DNA of 21,428 nucleotides, from NCBI GenBank assembly GCA_048520025.1, contig DBFZTP010000014.1, positions 1 through 21,428 of the forward strand. Reading direction: 5' to 3'. Shown in pieces: positions 15,480 to 21,428 of this stretch. The DNA is from Aphodousia sp048520025 (GTDB lineage: Bacteria; Pseudomonadota; Gammaproteobacteria; Burkholderiales; Burkholderiaceae_F). The notes below the pieces were generated by a model. That model did no database searches. It was not told where the DNA came from and worked only from the letters and a program-made list of their open reading frames with translations. A program made the translations under genes and the position numbers. Every line of letters starts with the position of its first letter. Position 1 is the stretch's first letter.

Positions 15480-16877
15480 ATGAAGAATTTAAAACTCATC
15501 GCGCTGGCCACTTTGATGGGCCTCCCTATGTCACAGAGCTTGGCACAAGACTTAAGCTTTGCGACCGCGCGCGCCCTCATGCACGAAAGAGCCGATGCCA
15601 TCAAGATGGATCAAGCTGTTATCGAGCAAACACAATTTCAGGTCAAAGAAGCCAAATCTTTGTCCGGCCCTAAAGTGATGCTCAATGCACAACAAGTCGA
15701 AGGCCGTAAAGACATTGGAATGAATTTGGACATCAGTGGCCTTTCTGGTACGGTAAATAATGTTGTTGGACTCCTCCCTATTCCAGGACTCCCAACAATT
15801 CCCAATTCTATTAAGTTTTCTGAAGAGTTAGATATCTCCGGCCCCCGTGCCTCCGTTGACATGATTTGGCCGATCTACACGGGTGGTGCCATCAGTGCCA
15901 AGCAAGAAGCCACGCAAGCAGCCGTCCGCCAAGCTCAAGCAGGACTTGATTTAACGCGCGAAAAACTCGATACAGAACTCGTTCAAAAGTATTTCGGTGT
16001 TCAGTTGGCGCGTTCGGTGGAAGCGTTGCGTGAACAGATGCTTGCCCAACAAAACCGTGATTTAAACCGTGCGAAGAAGTTTGAGAAAGCCGGCATGATT
16101 GCCAAGATTGAACGCATGAGCGCTCAAGTCAACCGTGATACGGCAGAACGCGAATTATTAAATGCTCAAACCGATCGTCGCGTAGCGGAAACGGAACTCA
16201 ATAAGTTATTAAAGAGTGAAAAGATCGGCGCTTTGGAGACGCCCCTTTTCATTACCCGTGACTTACAAACATTGAGCTATTGGCAAGATTTAGCCTTGGG
16301 CAATAACCCCGTTTTGCGCAGCATCGATGCTCAACAACATCAAGCTCGCATGGGCGTAAAGGCCGCCAAGGGGTCGTTCCACCCCCAAGTCTATGCCTTT
16401 GGTCACTACAACCTGATTAAGCACTATTTAACGTTACCAGAACCCGATTGGGTCGCCGGCATTGGCGTCAAAATCACGCTTTGGGATAACCGAGATCGCT
16501 CAGCTCGAGTCGGGAGTGCTCAAGCCCTCGTTAATAAGGCGGTGGCCGCTCAAGAAGAAGCTCGAAGTGAAGTAAAGAAGCTTGTCGAAATTGCCTACCT
16601 TCGCAGTGAAGACGCGCTTCGTCAATATGATTTGACGGCAAGCTCCATTGAGTTGGCTCGTGAAAACCTTCGTTTGCGTGAAAAGAGTTTCAAAGAAGGT
16701 CTTTCCACCGTTGATGATGTGAACGACGCTCGTAATAAATTAATTGGCGCCGAAGTCGCCCAACGTTTGGCCTGTTACCGTTTTGTCGTGGCCTTTAGTT
16801 ATTTGCATGCCGCAAGTGGCCTCATGAACGATTACCAAACGATTCTTAACCGTCCCGATATTGTGGTGTTAAAGTGA
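15480..16877 (+). CDS. TolC-family outer-membrane efflux channel
   Basis: It forms the outer-membrane exit duct of a tripartite exporter. The 465 residues begin with a signal peptide (likely cleaved after LAQ or SLA near 20-23). Two outer-membrane-efflux repeats follow, with long helical stretches at about 135-235 and 335-450. Strand-like segments that should form the barrel are GPKVMLNAQQVEG with GPRASVDMIWPIYTGG in repeat 1, and FHPQVYAFGHYN with WVAGIGVKITLWDNRDR in repeat 2. Residues about 78-121 form an insert between the first two strands, where the extracellular loop should be, rich in Gly, Pro, Leu and Asn with different codon use. AAGAAG lies about 10 bases before the ATG. The stop overlaps the adaptor start (GTGA), showing an operon. 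Confidence 0.92.
   Translation: MKNLKLIALATLMGLPMSQSLAQDLSFATARALMHERADAIKMDQAVIEQTQFQVKEAKSLSGPKVMLNAQQVEGRKDIGMNLDISGLSGTVNNVVGLLPIPGLPTIPNSIKFSEELDISGPRASVDMIWPIYTGGAISAKQEATQAAVRQAQAGLDLTREKLDTELVQKYFGVQLARSVEALREQMLAQQNRDLNRAKKFEKAGMIAKIERMSAQVNRDTAERELLNAQTDRRVAETELNKLLKSEKIGALETPLFITRDLQTLSYWQDLALGNNPVLRSIDAQQHQARMGVKAAKGSFHPQVYAFGHYNLIKHYLTLPEPDWVAGIGVKITLWDNRDRSARVGSAQALVNKAVAAQEEARSEVKKLVEIAYLRSEDALRQYDLTASSIELARENLRLREKSFKEGLSTVDDVNDARNKLIGAEVAQRLACYRFVVAFSYLHAASGLMNDYQTILNRPDIVVLK
15711..15842 (+). other. atypical insert coding a probable surface loop of the TolC-family channel
   Basis: This segment codes residues about 78-121, including GLLPIPGLPTIPNS, between two predicted barrel strands. 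It uses AAT, TCT, GGA, CCA, ACA and ATT codons repeatedly, whereas the flanking parts of the gene favour GGC/GGT, ACG and AAC. It looks like a variable or recombined extracellular loop. Confidence 0.45.
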
Positions 16878-17869
16878 AAACGCAATTAGATTCTAAAAAT
16901 AAAAAAGGTTTACTCTTGGGTGGCGTGGCTGTCGCCGTTGCCGCCGTGATCGGTGTCGGTCTTTGGATGGGGGCTCACCCTGCTGCCGAACCCTTCTACG
17001 GTGTGGTTCATGCCAAGACCGTTGACGTCGCTGCTAAAGTCACGGGACGCGTCAAAGCGCTCCCTGTCACCGAAGGCCAAAACGTCAAAGTGGGCGAAAC
17101 GCTGATTGAGTTGTCAATCCCGGAAGTGGAAGCCAAGTTGCGTGAAGTCCAGGCCTTAAAGAGCGCTGCGGACGCCATGAGCAACATGGCTGACGAAGGT
17201 GCTCGTCCCCAAGAAATTCGTGCAGCAGAAGCTCAAATGCTTCGCGCAAAAGCCGGTGAAACATTGGCTCGTCAAACGTATAAACGTGTCGCATCGCTCT
17301 ACAAAGACGGTTTAATTTCCCGTCAGAAGTACGATGAAGCGTTGGCCCAATATAAGAGCAGCAAAGAGCTCTTAGAGATGGCAACACAACAACTCGATAT
17401 CGCCAAGACCGGTGCTCGTGTTCAAGAAAAAGAAGCCGCACAAGCGAAAGCTCAACAAGCCAAGGGTGGCGTTGATCAAGTTGAAAGCTTGGTGAAAGAA
17501 AAGAACGTTGTCTCCCCGATTGCCGGTGAAGTCTCCCGCCTTTTTGTTGAAGAAGGTGAAATTGCCGCGGCTGGCATTCCGATGGCCACGATTGTTGATC
17601 TTAACGATCAATGGGCCACGTTTAATATCCGCGAAGACGATATGAAGTCGGTGGTTAAGGGAAGCCTTTTAAAGGCCCAAATTCCGGCTTTAGGTGACAA
17701 GACTTACACCTTCAAGGTCTACTTCATTAACCCGCGTGCTGACTATGCTACGTGGCGTGCTACGCGTCAAAGCACGGGCTTTGACCTTCGTACCTTTGAA
17801 GTTCGAGCTCGCCCCGTGGATCCGATCCTTAACTTGCGCCCCGGCATGAGTGTCATTGTGGCACGCTAA
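16874..17869 (+). CDS. HlyD-family periplasmic adaptor (membrane fusion protein)
   Basis: It bridges the inner-membrane permeases and the TolC-like channel. The 331 residues start with a GTG that overlaps the previous stop by four bases. A single membrane anchor is at about 12-33. The first half of a lipoyl-like domain follows (VDVAAKVTGRVKALPVTEGQNVKVGETLIEL). A coiled-coil hairpin spans about 85-205, rich in Ala, Gln, Lys and Glu. The second lipoyl half is VVSPIAGEVSRLFVEEGE. The beta-barrel part ends with ADYATWRATRQSTGFDLRTF and RPGMSVIV at 289-331. The DYATWRAT block resembles adaptors I associate with ABC-2 permease clusters that carry no ATPase (from memory, not searched). The next gene's start follows after 13 bases. 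Confidence 0.93.
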   Translation: MKTQLDSKNKKGLLLGGVAVAVAAVIGVGLWMGAHPAAEPFYGVVHAKTVDVAAKVTGRVKALPVTEGQNVKVGETLIELSIPEVEAKLREVQALKSAADAMSNMADEGARPQEIRAAEAQMLRAKAGETLARQTYKRVASLYKDGLISRQKYDEALAQYKSSKELLEMATQQLDIAKTGARVQEKEAAQAKAQQAKGGVDQVESLVKEKNVVSPIAGEVSRLFVEEGEIAAAGIPMATIVDLNDQWATFNIREDDMKSVVKGSLLKAQIPALGDKTYTFKVYFINPRADYATWRATRQSTGFDLRTFEVRARPVDPILNLRPGMSVIVAR

Positions 17870-17882
17870 GAAGAGCCCCGTA

Positions 17883-19067
17883 ATGTCTTTTTTCTCAGAC
17901 GTTTACGCCGTTGCCAAACGTGAAGTGAAAAAAACGCTTTCATTTCCGTGGCTTGTCGTCATGTTTGTCGTCATGCCATTGGTATGGTGCGTCTTACTCG
18001 TGGGCGTCTTTAATGGTGGGTTCTTACGAGAACTCCCCGTGGGCATTGTGGACTTGGATCACACGCCAACCTCCATTGAGTTTGCTCAAAAAATTGACGC
18101 CATGCCAAGCGCTCGCTTGGTCTCGATGACATCGCCTCAAGAAGCGCGTGCAGCATTAAAGCGTGGTGACCTTTACGCCTACTTGACCATCCCTCAAGGT
18201 TGGACGGCTAATTTAAACCAACCCGACTCCTTGGCGGTCGAAGGGTACTTCCCGAAGTCCATCTATGCGGTTGCGGTTTCTTTAGAACTTGACATTAAAA
18301 CAGCATTGGGCCAATTTAGTTTGGATTCGGCCAAACGTTTAGCCATTACTGCGGGCGCCAATCATAAACAAGCCGATCGCGCCTTAAACGTCATGTCGGT
18401 TCAAGCGGTGACCTTTGGCAATTTGGCCTTTAACTTCCAAGCTTATCTTTTGCCCGTCATCATCCCCGGGATTTTGCATTTGGGATTGGCGCTCGTTATC
18501 GTGACGCGTTTAAGTGCTGAATGGCAAGAGAAGTCTGTCAAAGAGTGGCTTAACGTTGCAAACGGTCACATGGATGCGGCCCTTTTAGGGAAACTTCTTC
18601 CTTGGTGGGGCTACTACTCGATTTTGGGGGCGCTCTATGTTGCCTACTTTGCGGGTTACTGCGGTTGGTTTGCGCAAGGATCGATTATTTTCTGGGTCTT
18701 GGGACTTGTCTTTTTATTAGCAGTTATCGCTTTATTGCCCGTCTTTGTTATGGGGCTTGCGATGAAAGCCGGTTGGATCATCGCAACGAGCTTTTGTGTG
18801 GGCTACATCGCACCGATCTTCCCCTTCACAGGCTTTTCCTTCCCCTTTGATGCCATGCAACCGTGGGTGGAAGTCTTGTCTCAAATTTTCCCCTTAACGC
18901 ACTATGTGCAATTCCAAGGGGAGCAATGGATTTTGGGATCGCCTTTATCGGTCTCCCTCATCACGCTTGGCAAACTCGCGCTCTTCGGTCTTTTCTGGGG
19001 ACTACTTGGGTGGCCTGCGATGAAAAAGCAAATTCATACGACGATCTCTGAGGAGGGACAATCATGA
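17883..19067 (+). CDS. ABC-2 type permease, first of pair (YhhJ/YbhR-like)
   Basis: This is an inner-membrane exporter subunit of 394 residues. TM1 is at about 22-42 (WLVVMFVVMPLVWCVLLVGVF). A large extracytoplasmic domain of about 130 residues follows, with VGIVDLDHTPTSIEFAQKI, and then five C-terminal membrane segments with FPFTGFSFPFDAMQPWVEVLSQIFPLTHYVQ near the end. This matches the ABC2_membrane_3 type. I chose the ATG at 17883 because AAGAAGAG lies 8 bases upstream. An in-frame ATG at 17850 would overlap the adaptor gene and adds 11 residues of low plausibility. It overlaps the next gene by four bases. No nucleotide-binding domain is encoded in this protein or beside it. Confidence 0.9.
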   Translation: MSFFSDVYAVAKREVKKTLSFPWLVVMFVVMPLVWCVLLVGVFNGGFLRELPVGIVDLDHTPTSIEFAQKIDAMPSARLVSMTSPQEARAALKRGDLYAYLTIPQGWTANLNQPDSLAVEGYFPKSIYAVAVSLELDIKTALGQFSLDSAKRLAITAGANHKQADRALNVMSVQAVTFGNLAFNFQAYLLPVIIPGILHLGLALVIVTRLSAEWQEKSVKEWLNVANGHMDAALLGKLLPWWGYYSILGALYVAYFAGYCGWFAQGSIIFWVLGLVFLLAVIALLPVFVMGLAMKAGWIIATSFCVGYIAPIFPFTGFSFPFDAMQPWVEVLSQIFPLTHYVQFQGEQWILGSPLSVSLITLGKLALFGLFWGLLGWPAMKKQIHTTISEEGQS

Positions 19068-20209
19068 CCTTCTTACAGATTGCGTTTGAAACGATTAAAC
19101 GAGTCGTTGCTAACCGCGACACGTTCTTGATTTTCTCGATTGCCTCCATTTTCTATTTGGTGTTTTACTCCATCCCTTATAGCAATCAGGCGATCACACA
19201 AATTCATTGTGCGATCGTTGACATGGACCAATCGGATCGCTCACGAGAACTCACCGATAAATTCATCAGTACACCGATTATTTATCCGCAAGTCATTACC
19301 GGTGATTTTGCCAAAGCCAAAGATGGCTTCTTGCGCTCGGACTACGATGTCATGGTGGTGATTCCAGAAAATTTTGATGCTGATGTCGGTCGTGGCATGC
19401 CCACCACCGTGAGCGTCTTTTCTAACGGTGCCTTCCCCGTGAAGGGCCGTGCCGTCGCCGCCATTACTCAATTGGTGGTGGGTCAAGAAAACGTTATGGT
19501 GGCCGCCAAACGTTTAGTGGCTCAAGGGCTTGATGCTCGCGTTGTTAAAAAGATGACGCAAACGGGCCCCTCCTTTGTCTCTCAAGACCTCTATAACAAC
19601 ATCTCAGGCTACGGGATCTACTTGGTACCGATGGTGGCCGTTGTGATTGTCCAAGCCGTGATGTTCTTTGGGATCGGGATTAGCTTGGGCGGTTGGACAG
19701 AAAAGCGTCTTGAAGACGATTTTGCTCGACGCATTTTTGGTAACAGCACGAATTTCTTCGGTGTCTTTACGGGCTTTTTCTTGATCGCCTTTTGCTGGAC
19801 ACTGTTGATGGAAGGTCTGGGTCTATGGATTTTGGATATGCCGACGCTTTTAAATCTTCCGGCCTCTATTCTGTCCATTTTCACTTTCAGTCTTGCCATT
19901 ACTGCGATGGCGATGAGCTTGGCGCTTGCGATGGGTACCAACCGCTATGCGGCCGGCATGGTGCTCGCCTCAGCTCCCTCGCTTTTCTTATCGGGTCTTG
20001 TCTACCCGTTTGAAAATTTTGCGACTTGGGTGGTGCCCTTTGCTTGGTTGATGCCCACAACGCCTGCTTGTCGCTCGATTCTGTTTACGAGTCAGGAAGG
20101 GGCAACACTCGTTGATGTCTTACCGTTAATCGGTGCCAATCTCTTGCAGTTTGCGGTCTACGGTGCGATTTTGATTTGGCTCTATCGACGTCGATCGGTG
20201 TCGCAATAA
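19064..20209 (+). CDS. ABC-2 type permease, second of pair
   Basis: This is a 381-residue inner-membrane protein with the same plan as its neighbour. A first helix lies at about 20-40. An extracytoplasmic domain carries CAIVDMDQSDRSRELTDKFI, which parallels VGIVDLDHTPTSIEFAQKI of the first permease. Five further helices follow, ending with LFLSGLVYPFENFATWVVPFAWLMPTTPACRS. The two genes are therefore ancient tandem paralogues and should form a heterodimer. The ATG overlaps the previous stop (ATGA) and is preceded by the best ribosome binding site of the operon, GGAGGG 6 bases upstream. A terminator follows 9 bases after the stop. No ATPase gene lies between it and the terminator. Confidence 0.9.
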   Translation: MTFLQIAFETIKRVVANRDTFLIFSIASIFYLVFYSIPYSNQAITQIHCAIVDMDQSDRSRELTDKFISTPIIYPQVITGDFAKAKDGFLRSDYDVMVVIPENFDADVGRGMPTTVSVFSNGAFPVKGRAVAAITQLVVGQENVMVAAKRLVAQGLDARVVKKMTQTGPSFVSQDLYNNISGYGIYLVPMVAVVIVQAVMFFGIGISLGGWTEKRLEDDFARRIFGNSTNFFGVFTGFFLIAFCWTLLMEGLGLWILDMPTLLNLPASILSIFTFSLAITAMAMSLALAMGTNRYAAGMVLASAPSLFLSGLVYPFENFATWVVPFAWLMPTTPACRSILFTSQEGATLVDVLPLIGANLLQFAVYGAILIWLYRRRSVSQ

Positions 20210-20218
20210 TCTATTCCG

Positions 20219-20252
20219 AAGCGAAAGTTCTTCAAAAGACTTTCGCTTTTTT
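20219..20252 (+). terminator. intrinsic terminator of the exporter operon
   Basis: A 10-bp stem (AAGCGAAAGT at 20219-20228, ACTTTCGCTT at 20239-20248) is followed by a T run ending at 20252. An inner CTT/AAG pairing extends the stem past a bulged T. A nearly identical hairpin in the other orientation is at 21223-21247. Confidence 0.88.
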
Positions 20253-20417
20253 CTTACCCTCATCCAAACAAAATGTAGGTCTCTAAGGTATTTTTCTCAT
20301 AGGGATTTCAATTAAATCATTACGAGTATCAAACGCAAATTTTCCTATTTTTGCACTGTTTTTTAGGGTAACGATGTTCGTACAATTTTTCTAATGGTTC
20401 CTTAAAGGAGAATTGTC
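20253..20417. other. AT-rich intergenic leader of the PheC-like gene
   Basis: No gene is seen. TACAAT about 30 bases before the ATG is a fair -10 element, but I see no matching -35. AAGGAG, 8 bases before the ATG at 20418, is a clear ribosome binding site. The gene therefore most likely has its own promoter after the exporter terminator. Confidence 0.5.
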
Positions 20418-21200
20418 ATGACCATCAAACATTCATTGATCACACTTTCATTAATGGCTGCCATGACGGTTGCAGCAACAACGGCTGCAGTCGCCGATGA
20501 CCGCTTGGATGACATCATCGAGTCAAACACCTTGCGTGTTGGCACCCCCGGTGACTATCGTCCTTTTGCGATGAAAGAAGGTGATCGATTTGTGGGGCAT
20601 GACATTGAACTCATCGAAAAGATGGCCGCGGTCTACGGCTGGAAAGTCCAAATCGTTCAAACGAGCTGGTCTAACCTTCAAAAAGATTTAGAAAAAGACA
20701 AATTCGACATTGCAGTGGGTGGTATTACCCGCTCCCCCGCTCGTGTCTTAAAAGGCGAATTCCTTCCTGCTTACGCACCTTTCGGTAAAGTAGCACTTAT
20801 TCGCAAAGACATGAAAAACAAACTCACGAGCCTTGAGAAGCTTAATCAACCGAACGTCCGAGTGATTAAAAATCCTGGCGGCACGAACGAGCAGTTTGTC
20901 TTAAAAAACCTCACCAAAGCTCAAATCTCCACGCATGAAAAGAATTATGAAATTCCGGCCATGATTGCGGCGGGTAAGGGCGATGTGATGATCACGGAAA
21001 ATGCTGAAGCACAGTTGTATGCAAAGAAGTATCCGAAATTGCATGCTCAGTTCTTAAACAAACCGTTGACGCCCGTAAACTACATGGGCTTTTGGATGCC
21101 CACTGACGATGAAGACTTCATCCGTGTGATGAACTACACGTGGAATTTGATGGAGCTTCGCGGTGAATTGAAGGCTTTGGAAAAGAAGTATTTGAAGTAA
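20418..21200 (+). CDS. exported cyclohexadienyl dehydratase-like (PheC-like) solute-binding-fold protein
   Basis: The 260 residues begin with a Sec signal peptide (cleavage probably after AVA, near 26), so the protein is periplasmic. The body is a family 3 solute-binding fold: RLDDIIESNTLRVGTPGDYRPF at 29-50, GHDIELIEKMA, TSWSNLQKDLEKDKFDIAVGGIT and NPGGTNEQF at 152-160. These blocks, and MITENAEAQL at 191-200, align well with periplasmic cyclohexadienyl dehydratase PheC of Pseudomonas, including the proposed catalytic glutamate (E173 there, E197 here; numbering from memory). PheC converts prephenate to phenylpyruvate and arogenate to phenylalanine. An amino-acid-binding protein is the alternative, but no permease or ATPase lies beside it in the window. 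It is a single-gene unit with its own AAGGAG site and flanking hairpins. Confidence 0.8.
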   Translation: MTIKHSLITLSLMAAMTVAATTAAVADDRLDDIIESNTLRVGTPGDYRPFAMKEGDRFVGHDIELIEKMAAVYGWKVQIVQTSWSNLQKDLEKDKFDIAVGGITRSPARVLKGEFLPAYAPFGKVALIRKDMKNKLTSLEKLNQPNVRVIKNPGGTNEQFVLKNLTKAQISTHEKNYEIPAMIAAGKGDVMITENAEAQLYAKKYPKLHAQFLNKPLTPVNYMGFWMPTDDEDFIRVMNYTWNLMELRGELKALEKKYLK

Positions 21201-21222
21201 TCAACCGACTCTTTATGAGAAA

Positions 21223-21247
21223 AGCGAAAGTCTTTTGGACTTTCGCT
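21223..21247. terminator. hairpin after the PheC-like gene, inverted copy of the one at 20219
   Basis: A perfect 10-bp stem (AGCGAAAGTC at 21223-21232, GACTTTCGCT at 21238-21247) has a TTTTG loop. No T tract follows on the plus strand, and TTTTC-like bases follow on the minus strand, so as a terminator it would work better for a gene entering from the right. The arms match the 20219 hairpin almost base for base. Confidence 0.6.
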
Positions 21248-21428
21248 AACCTTAAAAGCTTTAATCTAAAAAAAACTGTGTCGAAACCGTTCAGCATAGA
21301 TGAACAAAAGCTATTCATCAAATGCCCTAGTTAGATTTGCAAATATAGTTGCAAAATGCAATTTTTCTGCAGATTTTTCAACAATCTTTTCAGCATAGAC
21401 TCGATCTGAATCAGGCACATTATTAAAG
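21248..21428. other. AT-rich right-edge intergenic region
   Basis: No gene is seen. The sequence contains two TTGCAAA words near 21337-21356, a TTGCA-AAA-TGCAA dyad, and the 11-base direct repeat described separately. It may be the control region of a gene beyond the right edge. Confidence 0.35.
21290..21399. repeat. 11-bp direct repeat TTCAGCATAGA
   Basis: TTCAGCATAGA occurs at 21290-21300 and again at 21389-21399, 99 bases apart on the same strand in gene-free sequence. It could be a regulator half-site pair or a chance repeat. Confidence 0.4.

Noticed and set aside
17850..19067. Permease start at 17850 inside the adaptor gene
   Set aside because: The ATG at 17883 has AAGAAGAG 8 bases upstream, and the added residues look like out-of-frame reading of the adaptor end.
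21118..21321. 67-codon minus-strand frame at the end of the PheC-like gene
   Set aside because: It overlaps the conserved C-terminus of that gene and continues through the hairpin, with no sign of being coding.

Overview
The window is ordinary chromosomal sequence, densely coded (by eye a little under 50% GC), and most likely from a betaproteobacterium of the order Burkholderiales. The evidence is the near-canonical OmpR/EnvZ pair, the alr-radA and tsaB-rimI-family 4 uracil-DNA glycosylase clusters, and mfd lying divergently from ispD-ispF. The moderate GC and small intergenic spaces would suit a host-associated lineage such as Sutterellaceae, but that is inference. I see no rRNA, tRNA, CRISPR array, transposase, integrase or phage gene.

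Layout. (1) Positions 1-3024, minus strand: alr, radA and a UreE-like metallochaperone cut off by the left edge. alr and radA overlap by one base, and the UreE-like gene follows after 26 bases. (2) 3273-4592, plus: lplT, a lysophospholipid flippase, closed by a strong hairpin terminator. (3) 4650-6787, minus: tsaB, rimI and a family 4 uracil-DNA glycosylase with a long Pro/Gln-rich N-terminal extension. (4) 6933-7442, minus: a small exported helical protein with its own terminator, divergent from ompR-envZ (7626-9774, plus). The envZ terminator lies inside the 3' end of the convergent ispF. (5) 9781-11854, minus: an EamA-type permease followed by ispD and ispF of the MEP isoprenoid pathway. 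(6) 11972-15439, plus: mfd. (7) 15480-20209, plus: a tightly packed exporter operon of TolC-family channel, HlyD-family adaptor and two paralogous ABC-2 permeases, without an ATPase gene. (8) 20418-21200, plus: an exported solute-binding-fold protein that resembles cyclohexadienyl dehydratase (PheC), bracketed by two near-identical hairpins in opposite orientation. The last 228 bases are AT-rich and hold no gene.

Functionally the region combines envelope biology (peptidoglycan D-Ala, phospholipid recycling, osmosensing, isoprenoid precursors, a trans-envelope exporter) with genome maintenance (RadA, uracil glycosylase, Mfd) and translation (t6A formation, S18 acetylation). The points most worth following up are the ATPase-less exporter and the odd loop in its outer-membrane channel, the UreE-like protein that has lost the family's conserved metal-site histidines but has a Cys/His-rich tail, the exported protein next to ompR, and the repeated hairpins around the PheC-like gene. 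Nothing here is clearly a wholly new system.
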